DNA of 64,000 nucleotides from Pelagophyceae sp. CCMP2097 (taxonomy: Eukaryota; Sar; Pelagophyceae): positions 227,892 through 291,891 of the forward strand of contig MU657196.1 in assembly GCA_026770575.1 (NCBI GenBank), in the 5' to 3' direction. Below are positions 41,270-51,612 of the stretch, piece after piece. Both the position numbers and the translations under genes were made by a program. Positions within the stretch are counted from its first letter, which is position 1. Every line of letters starts with the position of its first letter. The notes beneath the pieces were generated by a model. That model made no database searches. It saw only the letters and a program-made list of their open reading frames with translations, and was not told where the DNA came from.

Positions 41270-42636
41270 TCACTTTGGATGGATTAGCAACATGTTGTAC
41301 AATATGTGGTTTGCCAGCTGGTTGAACCGCGGCTGGTAGTGGAGGCAGTCGAGCTTGCAGGCGCGGAGCTTCATGGGGTGCTCGAGGCGAGATGGGTCTC
41401 CTTTGCAGTCTTTCTTCAAATCCACGGACCCGTCGGGGTGGCCGTCCCAGTGCTGCTTAAACAGCTCAAAAAGAGGCAGAATGTCCACGGCCGCGTGCCG
41501 CGGGTGAGCGAGGTAGGCCTGGATGCGGTCGTGGATGACTTCGTTGCGCCATCGCTGCGACATGAGCTCAGAGTCCCAAACCTACAATGAGACCGTCAAA
41601 GAATACGCGGGGCCATTGCCGACGCCGCAATCGGGCGAGCGAGTCGTTGCCGCATCTAAGGGGCCATCGTTTCTCCGTGTCGGCGACGAACGAGGCGTAG
41701 TCGCCTTGGGGAACGGGGAAGTGCGTCGGGACCCTAATAAAGCGTCCGAGGACGAAAGCGCGTCGGAGGGTAAAGGACACCGGCCCTCACATCTCGCGGA
41801 AGACGTAGCGGACCTTGTCGCGGCCCATGCCCAGGTGCACCCAGGCGAAGAACGCATCGATGCCTGCAGCCAGTTCTTCCGGCGTTTTGTAGTGCGCGGA
41901 GAGGCTGACGACGACGATGTCGCCGGGCTGGAGGCGCGCGGCGGTGTCGATGGCGTTGTACGTCTGCGGGTCGAAGCGCGAGGCCTTGAACGGCGAGAAG
42001 AGCTGCGTCTCGGCGAGGCGCGGGCCGCCGTAAAGTCGTTCGATCGAGACGCCGAGCTTGGTCACCGTGCACCCCGGGACCGCGTCCGCGCAGGGGGAAG
42101 TGGTGCTGTTGACGCCGTGGAGGACGAGCATGCCCACCAAGGCCTTTGCCTGCTGCTCCGCCAGCGAGTCGCCGACGAACACCTGCGACCGTGGCGTCCC
42201 GAACCCCCGCCGCTCCAGGAAAGAAACTCACGAGTTTCTTGCCGCCGAAGCAGCGGCCGACGGCGTCTCGCGTGTCGAACTTGCGCAGGACGCAGTTCAA
42301 AGGCGTGTAATTGAAAAGCTCGCGCGAAAACTTGCGCTGCTCCACGGGCAAGCCGCGCCGCGCTTTCTTCTGCCGCGCCAAGGTCCCGAATGAGTTGGCG
42401 GCCCACGAACCAGGCAGCCCAGCCTCAAAGTCCGACATGTCGCACCATCGAGGCGCGGCCATCGGAAGCGGAATCGTCTCAGAGGCGTAGAGGCCCGTCC
42501 CTCGCGCGAGCATCCGTTGGAGCTCCTTGGCCTCGGCAGGTTCCATGTCCACGGCCGACGCCTTCGCGGACGGTGCGCCGATGCGGAGAGCGCCGAGGAG
42601 CGCCAAGAGCACCGGGCCGCGCATATTCGAGATCAT
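41270..42636 (-). CDS. TBL/PMR5-like PC-esterase family protein (about 4 exons)
   Basis: Minus strand. Exon 1 (42636-42232) encodes a signal peptide or anchor (MRGPVLLALLGALRIGAP); a 49-nt intron joins KKL to VFVGDSLAEQQAKALVG, the GDS motif of the family; exon 2 ends at 41791. A third exon begins at 41733 (VPTHFPVPQGDYASF); its donor is uncertain. The last exon (41581-41270) starts WDSELMSQRWRNEVI and holds the DxxH block CKLDCLHYQPRFNQLANHIL. Plant members are Golgi O-acetyltransferases for xylan or pectin, with the GDS serine and the DxxH pair as catalytic residues; both are present. A role in acetylating wall or secreted polysaccharide is likely. The acetylesterase-like gene at 2986 has the opposite chemistry. 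Confidence 0.7.
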
Positions 42637-43831
42637 TTGTTGGGGGCCCGGGATCCTCCAAGGAAGGCCCTCGTACGCCGGCCCGGGCTCCTCCGAGGGA
42701 GGCCCTCGTACGCCCGGCGCCGCGCCGTCGCGCCAAAGCGGCTCGCTATGCCTCGCTTCAGAGTCTCAATATCCAACGAAGCGAAGCTAGAGCCTGCTGC
42801 TCGCAATCGCTTTTCAAAAAAGATAAAAAAAGATGGATTCTTTTATTTTTTTGGTTGCCAACGCGAAATTAAAATCCACCCTTATTGAGAGTACACGAAG
42901 TCCGAGTTTGGGGGCGCTGCTTCGTGCGCCGGGGAATCTTGGGGCGGAGACCACGAATCGAGTATGCGATCGCCTTAGAATGAGGTTTGGAGAAAATCGC
43001 TGGTTGGCCTGAGCCCATTGGCTTAATTATGGTGTACATTTCTAAAAAGGGTCAAGTTTCCTCTGTTTTTTTCGAAGAGTCACGGTACGGTGCACCGGTG
43101 GCTTCCAGTCGAGCCGACGCAATCATTATAGCGTGTCTGCCTGTCCCGTTCGGGATTCGGGTCCGTCTCCTAGTGGCGCATGCAGATCCCAGAGGGGACC
43201 GGCACGCCAGTCCTACAGCCCGGACTACAAGCAGGACACCGTAGGCTGCATTTTGCGGGTCAGATTTGCGGCGTCGCACCGCCGTCACCTCAATGCCCCC
43301 GAGCGGCTCGATCGCACCGGGATGCAAAGTGGCGACGTGGCTGCGGCGCGGCGCAGCGGGCAAGTCGCCATCGTCCTCCCATACCTCGTCCGGGGCCATC
43401 AAAGTTCAGGTCCGCATCGCTTCAGCGTGACTTACGTGAACTGATTCCTGCGTTGGCAACCAAAAGTTTAAATAAAAATCAAACTTCACGCTCACTAACA
43501 AATTTACAAAATTCGAGAAGCCTCTTGGAACATTGCGGCGTCGAGACGGCGGCGCTCTCAGACGGCGTCGGCGCCGTTGAGGCGCGAGTCGCCCTTGGAC
43601 CGCAGCCGGCTCATGCGCAGCGCCTCGGCGCGGTGCTTGCGACCTGGTTTTATGGCCAGCACGTAGTACCTAGACATCCAAGGGTCCTTGGAAGACCTTT
43701 AGGGCGGCATCCAAGGGTTCTATAGGACGGCATCCAAGGGTCCTCGGAATGCAATCCAAGGGTCGAGAGGGCCCGTTAAGGATGGGCCCGGTCGAGCCTT
43801 TCGGTCCGTTTCCCGGCCCGGTCGAGCAGCG
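42637..43831. other. Intergenic region with two repeat clusters
   Basis: 42646-42680 and 42681-42715 are two tandem 35-bp units (gcccgggntcctcc core, then gccctcgtacgcc) with four mismatches. 42780-43090 is AT-richer and may hold the promoter of the minus-strand TBL-like gene. 43675-43765 contains four copies of a/catccaaggg at irregular spacing. ORFs here have no coding character and no gene is supported. Confidence 0.5.
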
Positions 43832-44934
43832 TCAGGTCCGTTTTCCAAATGCCGCGCAGCCTCGATGCATGTACAGCATGCCCAAAACGACTCCCGCGAT
43901 GGGCGCCTGCGTTTCGGCGTCGACGGCGCGGTTGCAAGCCCCCCACGACAAAGACTGGACCGGGGCCGGCCGCGTACGGCCGTCCCGGATCCCGGCCTTT
44001 CCACGCCTCTGTTTCGCGTCCGGGGCGCACCGCCGTGGCGGCCATGGCGCCGGCGCCGAGGGCGACCTGCCAGCGGTAGTGATAGCCGGGGTTTTGAATC
44101 GAAACCGTGCGTTTGTCGCCGGGCATCTTCCAGCACGTATAATCCGTGTCCGCCACATACTGCTTGGCCCACTTCTTCGCATTCCGCTTAGAGACCCAGC
44201 CGTGCAGCGACGAGCCGCCGGAACCTGCGGCCTGCGGGAGGCGCGTCACCAAAGGCGGCCCGGGCGCGTTCGGGCCTCGGCTCGCGAGCTGGGCGGGGAA
44301 ACGTACCCAGGAAGGGTACTTGACGGCGGCGGTGTCGTACTCGTGGCATTTGTCGGCGTCGAGGCCGTCGGGGCAGGGACTGACGGTGACTTGGAGCACG
44401 GCGTAATACGTCATCGACCCATCGTCGGCGTCGTCGTCCGAGAGGCGCCGCGGCGCTTCGGCCGAGGAACCGGCCGCGGGCAGCCTAGAGGCAGCTGGCG
44501 CCATCGCACGATGCGCAGAAGGCGTGCGACGCGCGGCAGTCTCGGCGTCCTCCCCGCGGGGCGACGCACGCTTCGAGGCGGCGGTTCGGGTCGATGGTCG
44601 AGATGGAGTACGAGTTGACGTGACACGTCTTCTTGTTCCAGGAGTGCTATTGTTCGAGGAGTCCCACGAGGGGCCATCGATGGATCGTCGCCTTGCGTCG
44701 GCAAGCGTACCTTTGCGTTCGCGTCGTAGTGCGCCGGGACCGCGTATCGCACGTAGACGCACCTAGCAAGCGTCGCATCGCGCGGCCTGCGCGGCGGCAA
44801 GGCCGGCGCAGCGGCGAGGCCGGACGCTGCGGGGACCCGAGGGCGAAGAGGCCGGACCATACAAGCCCGATGAGCCCAAACAGCTTTACACGATACCACG
44901 TCTCCGCGTCGCAGTGGAAGCACGCCGTGCACAT
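43832..44934 (-). CDS. Cys-rich two-pass membrane protein of unknown family (about 5 exons)
   Basis: Joined by hand on the minus strand: MCTACFHCDAETWYRVKLFG from 44934; a short intron to CVYVRYAVPAHYDANAK; an intron with GTACGC donor and AATAG acceptor to HSWNKKTCHVNSYSIST (from 44646); a GTGCGT intron to LPAAGSSAEAPRRLSDDD; and a 124-nt intron (44030-43907) to the last exon APIAGVVLGMLYMHRGC ending at 43832. The product has an N-terminal span (VKLFGLIGLVWSGLFALG), a loop with spaced cysteines (CHEYDTAAVKYPSW, DYTCWKMPGDK) and a C-terminal span (VALGAGAMAATAAPIAGVVLG). This topology resembles beta subunits of ion channels, but I see no diagnostic motif. The exact first junction is uncertain. 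Confidence 0.5.
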
Positions 44935-45467
44935 GGCCACCGAAGATGCCCGCCCGGGGCCGCGCCCAGGCCAGGCGCCGTCGAACGAAGTCGGTTCAGC
45001 GATACCCTGGGAAGGTGCTCGACGCGCGCGCTCGAGCTCCAGGCGCCTCGAGGACACTGGCCGTCTGACGGTCCCTCGAGCTTCGTCCGGCCACTGGTGG
45101 CCCCTCCGCTCGGCAGCGGGCCTGCTTCTCCCGCGGGCACAGTCGGCAGAGGCGCACGAGTTTGCGGCAGGGATCCTTTCCCAAAGGTACCCCCACTCGG
45201 GCGCGCCCGACTGCGCGAGAGCATGTCCTCCTCGGATGGAGTCGTCGCCGGGAGGATGGCTTACGGAGAGTCAAGCTTGACTCCTCGGTCGAGCATATGT
45301 GATTGGAGGGACGGCGCAGTCGTCGGTCGCCGTCGCGCTTCTTGGCGGCGCCGCGGGGGAAGCGGCCCCCGTCGGAGATGTGGCGCCGAGATGGCAGCAG
45401 CGCGGCCTTTGGATCAGCCGAAGGAAAGAGCGCCACATACCTCGTCGATGTTGTTCTGCGGGCTCCG
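44935..45467. other. Intergenic region between two minus-strand genes
   Basis: No gene is supported. The overlapping ORFs on both strands reflect high GC. The region should include the promoter of the membrane-protein gene below it and the 3' end of the MYND copy above it. Confidence 0.4.
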
Positions 45468-46500
45468 CTACACCCTGCGCGCCTCCAAATCGCCGACCGC
45501 CGCTGCGGCCTTGGCGTGCCCCTTGGCCGCGGCGCGCTTGAAAAAGCGCAGCGCCTCGTCGGTGTCCTGCGGCACGCCTAGGCCGTTTTCGAAACTCGCG
45601 CCGAGGTTGTAGAGCGCGGCCGCGTCGCCCTGCGCCGCGGCGAGGCGGTACCACCGCACGGCTTCATCGTACGACTGCGCCACGCCCAGGCCTTCGACGA
45701 TCATCGAGCCGAGATGGGACTGCGCTTCAGGAAGTCCTTGCTCGGCTGCGCGCCGGTACCACTGCACGGCGGTCTTGTAGTTTATCTTGACGCCTTCGCC
45801 CTTATCGTAACAACCTCCCAGTCGCAACTGACCAACAGCGTGCCCTTGCGCCGCAGCGAGCTCGTAACATCGGAACGCCCGCTTCATGTTCTTCGTGAGA
45901 CCCATGACCCCTTGATGGAATGCCTGTCCGAGCTTTAATTGCGCGTCGGCGTTCCCCTCGTCCACGTGCTTCTGCAGCCGGCGCACCCACTCGGCCTCTG
46001 ACTTTAAAGCAGGCGCTCGGCAGAGCGGGCAGCGCATGTAGTACTTGGCGCACTTGGCGGCGCAGCCGGAGCAAATCCTCGTGCAGCAGCACGAGTAAAA
46101 CGCCATGCCACAATGGACTGGAAGCAGATCGAGGCAGATGGCGCACGTGCCGCGCCAGTCTGGCGTGTCTTTCGGCGACCTCGCCTTGACCACTGCTGTC
46201 GCAGTCGTCCGAACAGCCGGTAAGCGCGGCGCCGCCTTGGAGCCGTCCGCCGGCGCGACATCCGCGACGATGGCCGGCTCCTCCTTGAATCTTCGCCGGC
46301 ATGAGCTTGTCGAGTAGCCGGTCTTGGAACTCGGCGGCCATCTGCCTGCACTGCGCCTTGTGCCCGCCCTCGTTCCAGTCGACGATCTGGCACTTCTTCG
46401 AGCAGTAGTGGCGCGATTTGCACTTGGTGCAGTGCTTGCCGCCCGGCGCGCCGCAGACGCAGCAGGGCGTCGGGAGGGCGGCGGCCGGCGCGTCGCCCAT
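45468..46500 (-). pseudogene. MYND-finger / RING-like / Sel1-repeat gene, copy 2, with one frameshift
   Basis: From ATG 46500 the full MYND finger is present (CCVCGAPGGKHCTKCKSRHY...CQIVDWNEGGHKAQC). After MPAKI the frame is lost: where copy 1 has two gaagat units, copy 2 lacks 5 bp, and the rest of the protein lies in the next frame (EEPAIVADVAPADG, RING-like CAICLDLLP...CPLCRAP, then five Sel1-like repeats ending EARRV at 45468). Apart from this single shift the copy is intact, so a sequencing error or a recent mutation is equally possible. MYND fingers and Sel1 repeats both mediate protein contacts; large families of this design occur in algae. Confidence 0.68.
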
Positions 46501-46563
46501 CGGTCGCGGTCGTCGGCGCCGCCCGCCGCGTCACGGCGGTCTGCCGAGTCTTTCGCGGTCGTA

Positions 46564-46850
46564 AGTTCTCTACTACTACTAGGAATTCCTAGACTCAAGG
46601 AATTCCTACTAGGAATTCCTACAATTGTAATCGTCGGACCACAATACAGCCCATAACCCAATTTTGGCACCTGGTTATTGGTCGATGGCCGGAGGACGCA
46701 GCGCGGTCTGTGGTGGGCTTTTGTTCTACGCCCGCTTCACCAGCGCCTTGGGCCGCTCCCCCAAGGTCCCCGTCTGGCGGGTGTAGAACAAAGGGCCCCT
46801 ATGGAGCGCGCACCAGGTCAAGCTTGGTCCATAGGAATTCCTACTATTCA
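46564..46850. repeat. Palindromic taggaattccta cluster and a nested hairpin
   Basis: The 12-bp palindrome taggaattccta occurs at 46580 and 46610, with a one-base variant between them, and again at 46832. Between them an imperfect inverted repeat pairs 46719-46735 (ttttgttctacgcccgc) with 46777-46793 (gcgggtgtagaacaaag), enclosing a second stem ccttggg/cccaagg (46746-46766). The same palindrome recurs at 63458. The structure resembles a small hairpin or MITE-like element; no coding function is seen. Confidence 0.7.
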
Positions 46851-47083
46851 TGAGCGAGTAAACTGCCATTGAATTTGCCATTGAATTTGCGTAAAATGCA
46901 AGGATTTGTTTGGACCGACGATTAGGAATAGTAGAGAAGTTCACTGACGGGTAGCAGTTTAGCGATTCCGCGCGGCCTCGGCCGAGTCCTAATCGAGTCA
47001 GGCCAGACTAGTCACTGGCAGGCCTACAGGCTCGAGCGCTCAGCCTGCAGTGATCGTTGAGGGAGGCCACACCGGCTCACCCC

Positions 47084-48897
47084 ATGGCGACGAACGGCGC
47101 CGCCGCCGCGCAGCCGCCCGTACGTCGCCGTCTAACCGCTGGTCGCCGTCTTTTGCGCTGGGTCATCCGGGAAGCGTCGTATATGTTGTGGCCAGAGTTC
47201 TAGCTCGGGTTGGTCGGGGCGGCAGGCGCGCCCGGGCGTGATAAAGCCGTAGGCGGACCTGGGCCCCGTGTTTGCGTACCTCGAGGCGCACGAAGAAGTT
47301 TATGTGCAACGCCTGAAAGAGGCGGTGGCAATCCGCAGCGTCAGCGCGTGGGTCGACCACCGCCCGCAGATTCTCGTGATGTTGGAGTGGGCCCAAGCCT
47401 GGGCCGTGAAGCTCGGCGCCTCGGAAGCCAGACTCGTGGACAACCCTCTGCTGGCGACGGACGCCACTTTACCGCCCATGCTGCTCGTGACGTTCGACGC
47501 CGAGTGCGCCGACGCGCACCTGGCCAGGACGATCTGCGCCTACGGCCACCTCGACGTGCAGCCGGCGCGCTTAGAGGACGGCTGGGACTCGGAGCCCTTT
47601 GATCTGACGGAAGTGGATGGCAAGCTTTACGGCCGAGGGGCTTCAGATGACAAAGGGCCGGCTTTAAGCTGGTTATGGGCAGTCGAGGCGCACCGCGAAT
47701 TGAAATTATCGCTGCCGGTGAAGCTGCAGCTTTTGTTCGAAGGCATGGAGGAGTACGGTTCCGAAGGGTTACCCGAGTTTGTGAAGCGCGAGGCAGTGAA
47801 GGGCGGGTGGCTGACAGACGCCGACCATTTTGTAATCTCCGACAACCAGTGGCTCTCCCGCACGACGCCCTGTTTGACGTACGGCCTGCGAGGTGTGGCT
47901 TATTTCGTCGTGCAAGTGGAAGGCGGCGCGACGGATTTACATTCCGGCGTCTACGGCGGTTCCGTCCACGAGCCCCTAAACGACCTCGTCCACCTCTTGG
48001 CCACGCTGCGCGAGCCGGTGGGCAAAGGTGGCAAGATGCACCACGAGCGCACCCGCGTGGAGGGGATCTTGAACGGCATTGCACCTGTCACTAATGAAGA
48101 ACGCAAGCTCTACTCGACTTTGGATTTCGACGTCAAATCGTACGAAGTCGGCGACGTCAAGGGCCACTCGTTAGAGTCGCCGGACGCGGAGTCGGTCCTC
48201 ATGGCGCGGTGGCGCTGGCCCACGCTGTCCATCCACGGCGTGGAGGTGCGTGAGGGTTGGGAATCTCCAAGAGATAGGAATCTCCAAACGCCCTTTTCAA
48301 TAATATAAACTCCCATCTCACTAGGGCGCCTTTTCCGACACCGGCGCGAAAACGGTTATCCCCGGCTGCGTCAAGGGCAAGTTCAGCATCCGCTTGGTGC
48401 CGGGCATGGAGCCGGACGCGGTGACCAAGCTCGTCAAGGCGCATTTGGAGAAAGAGTGGCGCGACACAATCGGGTCGCCTCTCAAGCTTTCAGTCGAGTG
48501 CCTCCACGGCGGCCCGGCCTGGCTCTCTCGTACCGATCACCCGAACTACGTGGCCGCCGCGAAGGCGGTGGAGCGCGTTTATGGGCGGCCGCCAGACTTT
48601 ACGCGCGAGGGCAGTTATATTCCCGTGGCAAACTGGCTGAGTGACGCCACCCAGATGAACGTTGTCCTCCTCTCCACGTCGGCCTGCGACGACGGCGCGC
48701 ACGCTCAGAACGAAAAGTACAACCGCGCCAATTTAGTGAACGGCATCAAGACTCTGGCCGCCTACCTCCACGAGATTTCGGCCCTCGTCGGCCCGCGGCC
48801 GTCGCTCTGCCGCTGCGACCCGCCCACCGAGGCGGAGCTGAACATGCCCGGGGCGTTTGCGTTTGCGAAGGGGTTTAAGTGCAGGTGCGAAATATAG
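47084..48897 (+). CDS. M20 metallopeptidase, cytosolic nonspecific dipeptidase (CNDP2)-like (3 exons)
   Basis: Exons 47084-47119 (MATNGAAAAQPP, GTACGT donor), 47253-48245 and 48325-48897; introns of 133 and 79 nt are in phase 0. Metal and catalytic motifs are GHLDVQPA, the DGWDSEPFDL block, GRGASDDKGPAL (bridging Asp), GMEEYGSEG (catalytic and ligand Glu pair), ISDNQWL, and a C-terminal GAHAQNEKYNR with the last His ligand; the dimerisation (lid) domain lies between (TDLHSGVYGG). The enzyme hydrolyses dipeptides such as Cys-Gly with two Zn or Mn ions, in glutathione and peptide turnover. Length and motif order match the family; there is no leader peptide, so it is cytosolic. Confidence 0.92.
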
Positions 48898-49311
48898 CCA
48901 GCCTTTGCGACGCCCCTCGAAACCTTAATCGTAACAAGTTCCGAATCACCACGCTCGATTCACCACATCTTGGATCAAGTGGTTTTCTTACACTCGATTC
49001 ACCAAATCGATTCACCGCACTCGAATACCGCCGATTCGGCCCCTGGCTTCCCGAGGATAGGGGGCCTCTGGCGCCCCGAGGAGCTGCTGATGTGGATCGC
49101 TTAGGGAGCCTCGCTTAAGGAGTCTCTGGGGAAAAGACTGGCAGGCTCATGCATGCGCTCAGGCTGATGTCAATTGCTGAGCCGGCGGGGCCAGGCGTCC
49201 GGGGGACCCATCGTCGTCGGCTCTCCCGAGGGTTAGAAGTCCGTCGTCGGTTACTTGAACAGTTCAAAGGGTCGGTTTCCGCCCCGGCATCGGTCATGGG
49301 CCGCGGCGGTG
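48898..49311. repeat. Intergenic region with ctcgattcacca repeats (48942-49030)
   Basis: Between the dipeptidase and the dehydrogenase (convergent genes) the motif gattcacca or a close variant occurs four times within about 90 bp, in two spacings. The rest shows no gene. Confidence 0.6.
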
Positions 49312-50524
49312 TCACGCGGCTACGCCGGAGACGAGCGCGGCGCCCGAGGCGCCCGCTTCGACCTTTGCCGCGAGGGCGTCGAGGTCGAGGATGAGCTTTT
49401 CGACTTCGGCGGGCGTGTTCGTCGTGGCAGAGCCGTCGGTGAAAAACGCGCCGGAAAGGTGCTTGCGCTGCGGCTTGCGGTCCAAGTAGAGCGCGCCCTG
49501 CTCGAGGCGGTCGGCCGTGGCCGCGCAGAGCCAGACCTGGCCCTCTGCGCCCTGCCAGACGTCGCGGAGCGGCTCAAAGTACGACTTGTTGTCGCCAAAC
49601 GCGGCGCCGACGGACGGCGTCTCCGTCCAGCCCGGGTGCGTCGAGACCCACTTCACGCCCGGCTCAGCCGCGCCGAGAGCCTCCGCGAGGAGAACCTGGC
49701 CGCGCTTGGCGTAGCAGTAGGCGAGCATGCCGTCGTACTTGGCAGGGTCCACGCAGCCGGCCACGCCGGGGAACTTGGAGTTGTACATGCCCCCGGAAGT
49801 GACGAACACGCACCGCGGCGCCGGCGCCGCCTTGAGCAGCGGGAGGAGCTCCTTGGAGAGCAGGCCTACGGTCGACGGTAAGGCGGACGGCATGTTCCCT
49901 GGAATCCCCGTCGTGCGAGAGTTTTGCCAAGACGCGGGCTCGACGGCAGCCGAAGGCCAGGTGCGCCGCGAACGTTACTTCGACGCCCTCGGTCGTGAGC
50001 TCCTTTTTGTTGAGGAGCGACCCTGCGTTGCAGACGAGACCGTCGAGCTTCTGTTCGTTAGCGGCGAGGTGGAGGGCAATCTTCTTCACGTCCGCGACGA
50101 GAGAGACGTCGCCGACCAGCAGCTTGAGCTCGCCGCCGGGCCGCGCGGCGGCGGCGTCGGCCGTCAGCGCCGCGACCATCTCATCGCGCGCGGCGTTACC
50201 GCGGCCCTCGGACCGGCAGATCATCCAGACGCGCGCGCCGCGCTTGGCCAGGAACTGCGCCGTCTCTCGGCCGATGCCGCTGTTGGCGCCCGTGACGGCG
50301 AAGACCTGGCCGTCCAGGACGCAGTTCTCCAGCTCGCCGGCGACGTAGTACGACGCCACGTGCGAAGCCCACCCCGACGCCTAGGGGTAGGCGTGCCGGG
50401 GCCGGACGTTGGCGCACCGGGCGGCCACTAATGGCAATTCTGGCATTTGCTCCCAACGCACCGTGAAGTGCGACCTGCCGAAGAGGTACCACTGTGTGGA
50501 CGTGATGAACTGCGAGAGGCCCAT
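49312..50524 (-). CDS. Short-chain dehydrogenase/reductase, DHRS12-like (3 exons)
   Basis: Minus strand exons 50524-50462, 50380-49945 and 49865-49312; introns of 81 and 79 nt. Exon 1 (MGLSQFITSTQWYLFGRSHF) plus the start of exon 2 matches the membrane-facing N-terminus of DHRS12-type proteins. The NAD(P) site TGANSGIG, the NAG motif (VCNAG), the catalytic Ser region VFVTSGGMYN and the Y-x-x-x-K pair (YCYAK) are all present. Joining exons 2 and 3 at GTCGAG...CGTAG gives FAAHLAFGCRLLSKELLPLL, which aligns to the family without a gap. Substrate of this subfamily is unknown. The gene converges on the dipeptidase gene. Confidence 0.88.
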
Positions 50525-50805
50525 TGCGCTTGCGCGGCCGGCGGCGGCGTGAAGCCTGCGTGGTCGCGGTCCGAAGAGTGCTGACGCAGAAATTGCAGTG
50601 TAATCTCGGAACGCGCTTTAACATCCAAACAAATCCTCCTCCAATTTCGAAAAGCGTCTGCGAGTTCAAGGCAACGGGTTGCGACACCTTGAAACTTTGG
50701 CGCAATTTTCAATGCGGCGGAGAATCCTACAGTTGTATCTTTTGATGACGTATTATATTCCAATTGTATCTTCAAGTGCATTTCTAAAACCGTCGCCCTA
50801 AATGG

Positions 50806-51207
50806 GTGGCCCTCGTTGTGTGGCGCGAAGAACTTCCTTCCAAAGTAAAACCCCACGCGACTTCGTCACTTCCGGCCCACGCGAAGCAAATGGGCTCCGG
50901 CGCGAGCGCTTCGCGGCCGCCGCGCTGCGCGGACGTGACGTACCTCGGCTGCGGCGTAAAAGTCGTGCCCCGCCTTGAAATCGAGCGGCAGACGCTCCGC
51001 TTGGCCGAGGCCGCCCTCCGCCTCGGAAGAAGGCGAGTACGACACGGCATCGGCCTTTCGCACATGGACTCCCAGAGGTTCGTCACCATCCAGTGGCCGA
51101 GCGGGAAAGAAGAGCGCGTCGACGGCCGCCGGCTCGTCACGCCCACGGGCGAACCGCGCAGCCGCGGCGCGGGCCCGACGCGAAAAAGCCACGCGATAAA
51201 GTATTAA
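50806..51207 (+). CDS. Doubtful small ORF, C-terminal end faintly ASPIC/UnbV-like
   Basis: A 134-codon plus-strand ORF lies between divergently placed minus-strand genes. Its last part, HGIGLSHMDSQRFVTIQWPS followed by GKEERVDG, recalls the end of ASPIC/UnbV domains (a GLG then a WPSG motif), but the N-terminal part does not. Minus-strand ORFs in the same place are less convincing. It could be a fragment, a last exon of an unrecognised gene, or chance. The rest of 50525-51612 shows nothing I can support. Confidence 0.25.
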   Translation: MALVVWREELPSKVKPHATSSLPAHAKQMGSGASASRPPRCADVTYLGCGVKVVPRLEIERQTLRLAEAALRLGRRRVRHGIGLSHMDSQRFVTIQWPSGKEERVDGRRLVTPTGEPRSRGAGPTRKSHAIKY

Positions 51208-51612
51208 ATACAAACCCTTCGTATTCGCGCGGACTTGCAGCCAGGCCGCGAGACGACTCCCTCTCGATGCTGTCGCTTGCCCGGGCGCGGCCGCCGGCGC
51301 CCGCCTCGCGCGCCACAGGGGCGGATGGGATGCAGCCCCTGTCGAGGCTCCCCGCGGCCGGCGGCCCACCCCCAGAGCAACCGCTCGTCGTGCAGGCCAA
51401 GAGTCGCCTTGCTGGGAGTCGCCTGGCGTCCAAGTTTCGTAGATTAAAAACCGCCTGGGTGCGCGGCCGCGGCGGTGCCGCGGCGGCCTCGTGCGCGAGG
51501 GGGCGTCGCCGGCGGGCGGAGCCGCTGCCCGCGCGGTCGGACGTCCGCGCGTCCGCCGCGGGCCGCGTCCGGCATCGGGCCGGCCTCGTTTCCGCGTCTC
51601 TGATGCCGGGGA

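Noticed and set aside
43180..43725. Plus-strand ORF of 181 codons in the spacer
   Set aside because: Composition and codon pattern are not coding-like and part of it lies in the atccaaggg repeat cluster.
46719..46793. tRNA or snRNA gene in the hairpin region
   Set aside because: There is no cloverleaf, no T-loop GTTCGA and no Sm site; only a nested hairpin is visible.
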